The notes beneath the pieces were generated by a model. It was not told the DNA's origin. It saw nothing but the letters and a program-made list of their open reading frames with translations, and did no database searches. Shown piece after piece: positions 1 to 4,999 of a DNA stretch of 7,055 nucleotides. Each line of letters starts with the position of its first letter. Position 1 is the stretch's first letter. Source of the DNA: Desulfobacteraceae bacterium (GTDB lineage Bacteria; Desulfobacterota; DSM-4660; Desulfatiglandales; HGW-15); the NCBI GenBank assembly GCA_003819975.1, contig RPPU01000237.1:1-7055 (forward strand), given 5' to 3'. Made by a program: the position numbers and the translations under genes.

Positions 1-268
1 CATATAATTCCAATGTGGATATTCCCGAGGAAATACCGACATCCAGAATTCGGGAACAAGTGCCATTCGTATTTTTCAAGTATTGGATGACGACATCATT
101 GACATCGTCAAGCCTATGTGTACAAGTCTCCTTATAAACTTTATTGGGAAGCTGTATCGAAGAAAAAAACGTCTTTTCAATTTCATCCAACCGATTAAGA
201 TCTTTGATGGGTTGCAAAAACAGCCTTCTTGAGGTTGTGGATTTTTGAATTTCAGATTTTTGCATCAT
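1..268 (-). CDS. Class I SAM-dependent methyltransferase, N-terminal part (cut by window edge)
   Basis: An open frame of 89 codons runs from an ATG ATG pair at 268-263 to the window edge without a stop. It ends in the segment RILDVGISSGISTLEL (about residues 73-88), which matches motif I of class I methyltransferases: a hydrophobic strand, then D-V-G-x-S-x-G for S-adenosylmethionine binding. The preceding ~70 residues are a mostly helical, charged N-terminal extension with no recognised domain. The catalytic and substrate parts lie outside the window, so the acceptor is unknown; methylation of a sugar or a polysaccharide precursor is inferred only from the neighbours. It follows the aminotransferase on the same strand after a 68-nt gap and is probably co-transcribed. 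No good Shine-Dalgarno precedes either ATG, so the choice between them is open. The family call is fairly sure, the substrate is not. Confidence 0.72.
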   Translation of the reverse strand, partial: MMQKSEIQKSTTSRRLFLQPIKDLNRLDEIEKTFFSSIQLPNKVYKETCTHRLDDVNDVVIQYLKNTNGTCSRILDVGISSGISTLELY

Positions 269-336
269 GATTTAGGTTAAGGCTGTCATTGTCGAAAAAC
301 ATATTTTAAAATTTTTATTGCTTGCGATTGTCAATT

Positions 337-1650
337 TCAAAAAACATCGGCCTTGATTTTTATAAAATCATTTTCAGCGACAAACGGAAGAACCGGTAAG
401 GTGATCAGCCTTTCGACCAGGGTCTTTGCCCCGGGGAATTCCTGACGCGTAAATAGATTTTTTATTTCCGGTATATGGTTGATGGTATCCGGATAACCCG
501 GCATAACCCCAAAACCAAAACGATCGCTTGTCGCAATGATTTTATCGCGCAATCCCGGTTCTATGACCAGCAACGGAAAACGAATCAAGGGGGGGAGTGG
601 GTTACTTGGGTTACTTGGGTTACTTGGGTTACTTGGTTTTGTGGGGTTAAGAGAGTTAATTGCGTTGGGAGTTATTTGGGTTATTGGGAGTGGTTGGATT
701 CCTTTTATACTTTTTAGAATGGATATCCAATGCTTTGTGTTTTTTGAACGAATGGTCTGAAAATGCTTAAGTTTTTTTCTCCAACCCCTTGCCATGCCTG
801 CTTGAAAAGAGGACATCTTCTTAATCTCAAAATTAGGGTTATAGATGGTTTGCCCAAGTTTCAAGAAAAATAATGACTTAGGAAACCAAAACAGCGCTGG
901 GCGTAAAAAAATAAATAGCATGATGGCCTTGATTAAAAGGCCCACCAAATCGATAAAATGATACTGGGAAACGCACTCAATCAAAGTATTTATTTTTTCC
1001 GCAATCTCTTCCCGATTCGTAAGAATGATACCCCCTTCCACGGTCGACAAAGCTTTCCCTCTACCCAGACTGAAAAAACCGACATCTCCGACGGTTCCGA
1101 CCTTTTGACCTGCCCGCTCCCCACCCATGGCCTGCGCGGCATCCTCAATAAGGGTGATTTCCGGATCGTTAATCAGATTTTTTAAACGCTCGAGATCGCA
1201 AGGAATGCCGTAAAGATGAACCGGGATAACGGCTAAGAGGTTACTTGGGTTTGTTGGGTTTGTTGGGTTAAGAGGGTTTGTTGAGTTGGGAGGGGTAAAA
1301 ATTTTAGACAATTGGTTGAAGTCAAAATCGAGGGTTTGGGGGTCCATATCGCATAATCTGATTTTAAGACCGGCCCGGACAATGGCGGAAGGAACCGAAT
1401 AACAGGTATAAGCCGGGATAAGCACTTCATCTCTATGCGGGTATAATTCCTTTAAAGCTTTAAGGATAACCGCAAGTGAAGTTTTTCCGGAGGAGAGCAA
1501 AAAACAATGCTTTACGTTATAATAATCCCGGAGCTCGGATTCAAAACGTTTCGATTCTCCGGATCCTCGACATAATCCCCTGAGTCCGGAAAGAATGTCG
1601 CGCGGATAAATTGGAGCAGCGGCAGGAGGTAGGGTTCGTCTCGGAAACAT
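337..1650 (-). CDS. DegT/DnrJ/EryC1/StrS family PLP-dependent sugar aminotransferase with two repeat-encoded insertions
   Basis: A 437-residue protein of the family that transaminates nucleotide-linked keto-sugars in the cytoplasm, here probably supplying an amino sugar for the exopolysaccharide. Visible family features are SSGKTSLAV (53-61) at the cofactor-phosphate site, the PAYTCYSVPSAIVRAG segment (79-94), IEDAAQAMG (168-176) with D170 facing the pyridine nitrogen, and SLGRGKALSTVEGG (194-207) with K199 as the expected Schiff-base lysine. Residues about 230-260 are unusually hydrophobic. Two low-complexity blocks interrupt the fold, at residues about 120-138 before the LLAVIPVHLYG strand and about 321-351 before IRFPLLV. 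Both are rich in N-P with S or T and are encoded by the 9-bp repeat, in frame. The start is the first ATG after the in-frame stop at 1788-1786. It has no Shine-Dalgarno and a repeat array ends 4 nt upstream. Family call sure; sugar substrate unknown. Confidence 0.88.
   Translation of the reverse strand: MFPRRTLPPAAAPIYPRDILSGLRGLCRGSGESKRFESELRDYYNVKHCFLLSSGKTSLAVILKALKELYPHRDEVLIPAYTCYSVPSAIVRAGLKIRLCDMDPQTLDFDFNQLSKIFTPPNSTNPLNPTNPTNPSNLLAVIPVHLYGIPCDLERLKNLINDPEITLIEDAAQAMGGERAGQKVGTVGDVGFFSLGRGKALSTVEGGIILTNREEIAEKINTLIECVSQYHFIDLVGLLIKAIMLFIFLRPALFWFPKSLFFLKLGQTIYNPNFEIKKMSSFQAGMARGWRKKLKHFQTIRSKNTKHWISILKSIKGIQPLPITQITPNAINSLNPTKPSNPSNPSNPSNPLPPLIRFPLLVIEPGLRDKIIATSDRFGFGVMPGYPDTINHIPEIKNLFTRQEFPGAKTLVERLITLPVLPFVAENDFIKIKADVF
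599..690. repeat. 9-bp tandem repeat array A, inside the aminotransferase
   Basis: Four identical copies of GTTACTTGG lie at 601-636, followed by decayed units to about 690, including one GGGTTAAGA variant near 645-653. In the gene this encodes a perfect (PSN)x4 run at residues 339-350, preceded by a degenerate N/T/P-rich stretch. The perfect copies suggest recent expansion. The plus strand carries successive GGG tracts with 6-nt spacers. Confidence 0.92.
1238..1291. repeat. 9-bp tandem repeat array B, inside the aminotransferase
   Basis: Six units: AGGTTACTT, GGGTTTGTT twice, GGGTTAAGA, GGGTTTGTT and GAGTTGGGA. They encode residues about 120-138 of the aminotransferase, a run of NST, NPL, NPT, NPT, NPSN. 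They sit between the helix ending in FTP and the core strand AVIPVHLYG, where family members normally have only a short turn. The variant order at 1266-1287 is nearly the inverse complement of 2246-2267. Confidence 0.9.
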
Positions 1651-1654
1651 AAGC

Positions 1655-1808
1655 GGGTTACTTGGGTTACTTGGGTTACTTGGGTTTGTTGGGTTTATTG
1701 GGTTTATTGGGTTTGTTGGGTTTGTTGGGTTTGTTGGGTTACTTGGGTTTGTTGGGTTACTTGGGTTTATTGGGTTAAGAGAGGTTTAGTGGGGTTTGTT
1801 GATTTGGG
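1655..1808. repeat. 9-bp tandem repeat array, left flank of the four-helix-bundle gene
   Basis: Fourteen consecutive 9-bp units lie at 1655-1780: GGGTTACTT, GGGTTTGTT and GGGTTTATT in mixed order, ending with GGGTTAAGA. Decayed repeat sequence continues to about 1808. The array starts 4 nt from the aminotransferase ATG and its decayed end covers the stop codon and last few codons of the four-helix-bundle gene. Read on the minus strand it is open in the (S/T/I)NP frame for 45 codons, with no ATG, GTG or TTG in that frame. Fourteen regularly spaced GGG tracts on the plus strand give it G-quadruplex potential. Confidence 0.95.
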
Positions 1809-2166
1809 AACTCAAGTATTTTATGAAGCCTGAGATCATTTTGGATACTTTCTCGGCTTGCATATAGATTTCTTCAAATTCCTCTTGATTAATGTAACCT
1901 TGATCAAGAGCTACATAGAGGTGACTTTGCACTTCCGCGGCGGAACTCTTGGCGATAAACAAAAACTGGCTGAATTCTTTATTGCTTTTTCTGGCAAATC
2001 CTTCTGAAATATTGGCCATGGATGATACGGCTGCTCCCTGCATCTGATTCATCAGACGAAAATCCATTTTAAATTTTCGATTCTTATTAATTGCATCATA
2101 AATCTTGTTAACCAGCTTGCGGGCTTCCTGCCAGGCTTCGATCTCTTCAAACCGCGTTATTTTCAT
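1786..2166 (-). CDS. Four-helix-bundle protein (23S rRNA intervening-sequence protein family)
   Basis: A 126-residue protein of full family length. It opens with RFEEIEAWQEARKLVNKIY (5-23), the typical first helix, and carries the central signature AAVSSMANISEGFARKSNKE (45-64), followed by EFSQFLFIAKSSAAEVQSHL and a last amphipathic helix at about 94-121. Family members assemble into oligomeric helical bundles and many have basic surfaces. The molecular role of stand-alone copies is not established, though nucleic-acid binding is suggested by their place in rRNA intervening sequences and by the related retroelement accessory protein. A weak GAAGAAAG lies 10 nt upstream of the ATG. The last residues, QINKPH, and the TAA are encoded by decayed repeat sequence. 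It is the only gene of the cluster with no evident polysaccharide role. The family call is strong. Confidence 0.93.
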   Translation of the reverse strand: MKITRFEEIEAWQEARKLVNKIYDAINKNRKFKMDFRLMNQMQGAAVSSMANISEGFARKSNKEFSQFLFIAKSSAAEVQSHLYVALDQGYINQEEFEEIYMQAEKVSKMISGFIKYLSSQINKPH

Positions 2167-2183
2167 AGATAAATGACTTTCTT

Positions 2184-2360
2184 CAACTCAACTAACTCAA
2201 ATAACTTTTTACCCAACGAGCCCAAGTAACTCAACGAACCCAATGAACTCAAGTAACCCTCTTAACCTCAGTAACTCAACAAACCCAATGAACTCAAGTG
2301 ACCTTCTTAACCTCAGTAACCCAACGAACCCAAGCAACTCAAGTAACCCAATGAACCCTC
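2184..2360. repeat. 9-bp tandem repeat array, right flank (inverted orientation)
   Basis: Sixteen consecutive 9-bp units occupy 2214-2357 (CAAGTAACC, CAACGAACC, CAATGAACT, CTCTTAACC and similar), with a decayed lead-in from about 2184. This is the reverse complement of the orientation in all other arrays of the window. A 45-bp higher-order unit is repeated: 2241-2285 and 2286-2330 differ at 4 positions by my alignment. The array fills the space between the FemAB stop and the four-helix-bundle gene. On the minus strand it is open as a hydrophobic GLL/GFV/ELL frame, which I regard as non-coding. Confidence 0.95.
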
Positions 2361-3437
2361 CTACAAACCTATGTGTTTCCTTATCATAGGCCCCAAAATT
2401 TTGGTAACGGGCACCGGCAGTTTTTTCCAACAGGCAATGGCTTTTTGAAATTGGTCCTTTTGGGTTAAGGATTCTTCGATCCCTTTGTCATTAAAGGAGA
2501 TATCGATCCAATAAAGCGGCGCCGGTTGGGCGCCCCATTGCTCTTTGAATTTGTAAGTACCTTCGCCCGGCGAAGATCTTCCGAAGTTAAAAAAGGAAAA
2601 GCCTTGGCCATGGGCATAGTGCAGCATAATCCAATAAAGAAGCATATTAGGACTCGACATCTTGTATTTTCTCAGGGCCGAAGACCAGGGGTTTTCCAAT
2701 ATGTTTTTAAACCCCAAAATCAGGCCGGCCGCTATGGGCCGCTTTTTTTTATAAACCACCATGATTTTGGCCCGGTCCGGGAATTCTTCGAGCGTGTGGC
2801 GGATCAGGCCTCGGGAATGGACCGGCGAGCCCAGGTCCCGCATGTGGACCAAAAAAATATGATAAAAATCATCCAACAATTCGAATCCGCCGACTTCGGC
2901 GTACAAACCTTCTTTCATGGGTTTCTTGATTTGATTTCGCAGCTTGGATTTGAAGGATTCCATTAAATCTTCATGCGGAGCCGGCAGCTTCAATTCCATG
3001 CGCACTTTATGCCGATGAGTCCGTAAGGTCAGAGGCGCGCAGCCGGTCGCGGACGACAACGGCTGGGTTTGACGAAGCTCGATGCGATCCGCTTTAAGGA
3101 ATTCCCCCAGGCGTACGGCTTTATCGAGAAGCGCCTGCTCTACTTCCGCATGATCGGCCAGGATTCCGCCCGCGTCGAAAAACGGCATGGAAACAAGTTG
3201 ATTGCCGAAGAGGAAATGTTTGATATGAACCAAAGGGAGCACGCCGGCTATAGAATGGGCCGGCGCGCCCGCGGTTTCCCGGAGAGCCAATAAATAGTAG
3301 GTTGGATGTCCGTAGACCTTGGTGATGACGGTTTGCCAGCCGGATAAATGATATACAACCGCTTCAGGATGGGTCTGCACGTATTCGTCCCATGCCGACC
3401 GGTCGCCGGCTTCCATGAGCTTGATATAGAGTGTCAT
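2361..3437 (-). CDS. FemAB family XrtA/PEP-CTERM system-associated protein (GNAT-like acyl/aminoacyl transferase)
   Basis: A 358-residue protein of the FemAB-like GNAT-fold group that travels with exosortase-linked polysaccharide loci. Seen in order: an N-terminal lobe with VYHLSGWQTVITKVYGHP (28-45), a first-lobe region ending near DRIELRQTQPL (118-127), LRNQIKKPMKEGL (166-178), DLGSPVHSR (201-209), the PIAAGLILG strand (234-242), and the signature FGRSSPGEGTYKFKEQWGA (285-303) with G293-T294-Y295-K296-F297. FemAB relatives transfer amino acids from aminoacyl-tRNA to peptidoglycan; the substrate of this branch is not established, and modification of the polysaccharide or its carrier is inferred. 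Its ATG overlaps the deacetylase TGA as ATGA, with no separate ribosome site, which suggests translational coupling. It carries no repeat insertion, although a repeat array begins right after its stop. Confidence 0.88.
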   Translation of the reverse strand: MTLYIKLMEAGDRSAWDEYVQTHPEAVVYHLSGWQTVITKVYGHPTYYLLALRETAGAPAHSIAGVLPLVHIKHFLFGNQLVSMPFFDAGGILADHAEVEQALLDKAVRLGEFLKADRIELRQTQPLSSATGCAPLTLRTHRHKVRMELKLPAPHEDLMESFKSKLRNQIKKPMKEGLYAEVGGFELLDDFYHIFLVHMRDLGSPVHSRGLIRHTLEEFPDRAKIMVVYKKKRPIAAGLILGFKNILENPWSSALRKYKMSSPNMLLYWIMLHYAHGQGFSFFNFGRSSPGEGTYKFKEQWGAQPAPLYWIDISFNDKGIEESLTQKDQFQKAIACWKKLPVPVTKILGPMIRKHIGL

Positions 3438-4417
3438 GCGGATGAACCCGCTACGGCCGCAAAGCCGTTCGAAACGATTTCTTCAAGATAGTGGCGGCAG
3501 GCGATAAAACGGCAATCGCGCCGTCCACCGAACAACTTCGTCAACTTGGAATAAGTGCTTTCCAAACCCATATAATGCCTGATTTTATAAGAAAATGCGG
3601 CTTGCCCGAGCCGAGGCTGGGCGGGATCTATTTCCCAGGGATGCAGATAAAAAAGATAGGCTCCTTCTTTTTTGAGAAGAGCCGCCACTCCCAGACGAAA
3701 CAGAGCTGACGGCATCATCCGGAAATAGCCGCCCCCGCCCCAGGGAAGAATATATTTTCCGAGTTTAATATTACTGATGGGCATCTCATAAAAAGCATCG
3801 GATATTTTTACGGCTATTTTCCGTTTTATGCTCTGCGAGAGGTCTAAGCGGCCGTAGCGGGCATGCCCGGCAAACGAATTGAAGCTGGAATCATAAAGAT
3901 AGCCGCAGCTTTCGATCACGGCCAGTTTCCGATGGTCGATGGAAAAAGTCGGGGCCCGGTAACCGTAAACCCCGATACCCATAATATCTTCCAGGAGTTT
4001 TTTGCTCTTGATGATGTCGTCTTTAAAAGCAGAATGGGGATCTCCCCAAAAAGGGTCGTGAAGATAACCGTGCGAAGCAACCTCATGTCCGCGGGCCTGA
4101 ATTTCCCGAACCAACCCGGGCAAGCGTTCCGCGATCCAACCGAGGACAAAAAAAGTGGCCCGTGGGGTTGTTGGGTCAGTTGGGTTTGTTGGGTTACTTG
4201 GGTTAGTGGAGTTAGTTGGGTTAGGGGTAAAGCTGTTGGCTAACAGCTGGTCAGGATTGGTTAGGCTGAAGGAGTCCAGGAGGTCGAGGATTCGATGCGT
4301 GTTTTTTTCAACACGCAGTTCATGGGCGGGCCAGGAAGAAAAAGGAATGTAGGCCTTGAAATTTTCAACTTGAAACCAGTCTTCAATATCGAAAGTTAAA
4401 AGAATGACCGGCGCCAT
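3434..4417 (-). CDS. XrtA system polysaccharide deacetylase (NodB-like, with DUF3473 C-terminus)
   Basis: A 327-residue carbohydrate esterase 4 type deacetylase expected to remove N-acetyl groups from the exopolysaccharide. Motif 1 is TFDIEDWF (8-15), the form usual in this subgroup in place of TFDDG. Motif 2 is SHGYLH (115-120), with H116 and H120 as metal ligands. Motif 3 is RAPTFS (154-159), and the late LHPWE (258-262) supplies the C-terminal histidine. LPWGGGGYFR (224-233) and the tail around YMGLESTYSKL match the DUF3473 extension. No signal peptide is evident. Residues about 53-85, between the helix RILDLLDSF and the strand ATFFVLGW, form an insertion, mostly N-P-T/S repeats from array C; homologues usually have a few residues there. 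The frame is closed by TAA two codons upstream, so the ATG at 4417 is fixed, although no Shine-Dalgarno is visible. It is the first gene of the minus-strand cluster. Confidence 0.92.
   Translation of the reverse strand: MAPVILLTFDIEDWFQVENFKAYIPFSSWPAHELRVEKNTHRILDLLDSFSLTNPDQLLANSFTPNPTNSTNPSNPTNPTDPTTPRATFFVLGWIAERLPGLVREIQARGHEVASHGYLHDPFWGDPHSAFKDDIIKSKKLLEDIMGIGVYGYRAPTFSIDHRKLAVIESCGYLYDSSFNSFAGHARYGRLDLSQSIKRKIAVKISDAFYEMPISNIKLGKYILPWGGGGYFRMMPSALFRLGVAALLKKEGAYLFYLHPWEIDPAQPRLGQAAFSYKIRHYMGLESTYSKLTKLFGGRRDCRFIACRHYLEEIVSNGFAAVAGSSA
4164..4226. repeat. 9-bp tandem repeat array C, inside the polysaccharide deacetylase
   Basis: Seven units, partly decayed: GGGGTTGTT, GGGTCAGTT, GGGTTTGTT, GGGTTACTT, GGGTTAGTG, GAGTTAGTT, GGGTTAGGG. 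They encode deacetylase residues about 64-85 (PNPTNS, TNPSNPTNPTDPTTP) in the same S/T-N-P frame used in the aminotransferase. The array lies in the loop before the ATFFVLGW strand, away from the metal-binding motifs. It has the same plus-strand orientation as arrays A, B and the left flank. Confidence 0.9.
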
Positions 4418-4654
4418 TGTTTAGCTTGAATGATCCATGTTTGAGGTTTTGTAGACAGCTCCGCCCCTTCAGTTACATCCCGATTAATAGCATAACACTT
4501 TGAAATTATGACATTTTCCCAATGAAAATACAATAAAAAACATAGGATTCGATATCAAAAAAAGAGACCTCAATAAACCCTCTCATTAGTAATAAAAATA
4601 GCCGCCCAAAGATAAAGTCCTGGAAATGGAGCTATGTAACTATCCCGCGATTAC

Positions 4655-4757
4655 CACGGTAAATTTGTTCTGCCACAAAACGCTAAAAATATCGAGGTTT
4701 CAATTTTCAGCCCCTAACGTAAAATCAGGTACTTACGTGGAGAACAAATTTACCGTG
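4655..4757. repeat. Long inverted repeat, 17-bp perfect arms (MITE-like or transcript hairpin)
   Basis: CACGGTAAATTTGTTCT at 4655-4671 is the exact inverse complement of AGAACAAATTTACCGTG at 4741-4757. After a one-base bulge the pairing continues for 4 bp (CCAC at 4673-4676 with GTGG at 4737-4740). The ~60-nt interior holds a smaller pair, ACGTAA (4717-4722) with TTACGT (4733-4738), which would compete with the inner 4 bp. No target duplication is clear. It could be a miniature transposable element, an insertion-sequence remnant or a regulatory structure; it ends 18 nt before the candidate -35 box. Confidence 0.85.
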
Positions 4758-4775
4758 CCGTCTTTACTAAAGAAC

Positions 4776-4803
4776 TTGACAAAATACGGCTTTGAATTAA
4801 GAT
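4776..4803 (+). promoter_or_regulatory. Candidate sigma-70 promoter for the export operon
   Basis: A perfect TTGACA -35 box lies at 4776-4781. A 16-nt spacer leads to TAAGAT (4798-4803), which matches 4 of 6 bases of the -10 consensus; GATAAA at 4801-4806 is a less well-spaced alternative. It would give an untranslated leader of roughly 190 nt before the export gene. Inference from consensus only. Confidence 0.4.
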
Positions 4804-4986
4804 AAAACGTTATTTATTAAGAATAGCAGGGTGTTATTCCCTTCCATTTTCACATAATTAGAAGATTATTTTTTATTGAAATGAATCAACTGAATAACCT
4901 TTCCTGTTTTGCAATGAAGCTGCTCTGCATCAAAGAACAGGGTTTCCGCAGGCGTAAAGCCGCAATAAGATTTAGACATCCATTAA

Positions 4987-4992
4987 AGAGGA
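4987..4992 (+). promoter_or_regulatory. Ribosome binding site of the SLBB export gene
   Basis: AGAGGA stands 7 nt before the ATG at 5000 and supports that start. It is the clearest Shine-Dalgarno in the window; the minus-strand genes mostly lack one. Confidence 0.75.
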
Positions 4993-4999
4993 TTCATAC

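Larger units (their letters stand above)
1655..2360 (-). mobile_element. Candidate mobile element: four-helix-bundle gene bounded by inverted 9-bp repeat arrays
   Basis: The segment between the FemAB stop and the aminotransferase start consists of one short gene flanked by two arrays of the same 9-bp unit in opposite orientation. Read as the minus-strand transcript, the upstream arm is GGGTT-rich and the downstream arm AACCC-rich, so they can pair over more than 100 nt with mismatches and leave the gene in the loop. Established knowledge: four-helix-bundle proteins of this family are encoded in 23S rRNA intervening sequences, which are also bounded by complementary ends, and the fold is shared with the Avd protein of diversity-generating retroelements. 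Mobility here is inference. No transposase, reverse transcriptase or target-site duplication is visible. Confidence 0.4.
4418..4999. other. Divergent intergenic region between the two gene groups
   Basis: This 582-bp AT-rich stretch separates the starts of the deacetylase and the export gene and must hold promoters for both directions. It contains a long inverted repeat (4655-4757), a likely plus-strand promoter just after it (4776-4803) and a ribosome site at 4987-4992. For the minus strand I see only a weak extended -10 candidate, TGTTATGCT near 4490-4500, without a convincing -35. No gene was found in it on either strand. Confidence 0.7.

Noticed and set aside
269..336. Terminator between the aminotransferase and methyltransferase
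   Set aside because: The AT-rich gap has T and A runs but no stable GC hairpin; co-transcription is more likely.
475..760. Plus-strand open frames with VTW or GLL repeats opposite the aminotransferase
   Set aside because: They are antisense readings of repeat array A and of a well-supported coding gene.
1655..2360. CRISPR array
   Set aside because: The repeat unit is 9 bp in direct tandem with no unique spacers, and the two arrays are inverted around a gene.
2209..2430. 73-codon minus-strand open frame rich in GLL, GFV and ELL
   Set aside because: It is the repeat array read in one frame, overlaps the end of the FemAB gene, and has no homologous domain; the open frame follows from the 9-bp unit lacking stops.
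2526..2966. 146-codon plus-strand open frame
   Set aside because: It lies entirely antisense to the FemAB gene, whose motifs are clear, and shows no recognisable domain.
3863..4243. 126-codon plus-strand open frame
   Set aside because: It is antisense to the deacetylase active-site region and array C; its tail is repeat-derived VSW/VTW sequence.
4231..4248. Perfect 7-bp palindrome AGCTGTT-ggct-AACAGCT
   Set aside because: It is small and inside the deacetylase coding insertion; no terminator tail follows, so it may be chance.
4571..4579. Single CAATAAACC copy of the repeat unit in the intergenic region
   Set aside because: One 9-bp match in AT-rich sequence is within chance and no neighbouring units are present.
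4945..4972. GCGTAAAGCC element resembling part of a cyclic-di-GMP (GEMM) riboswitch before the export gene
   Set aside because: Only the short AAAGCC-like piece fits; I could not find the second conserved stem or the tetraloop receptor, so no riboswitch is called.
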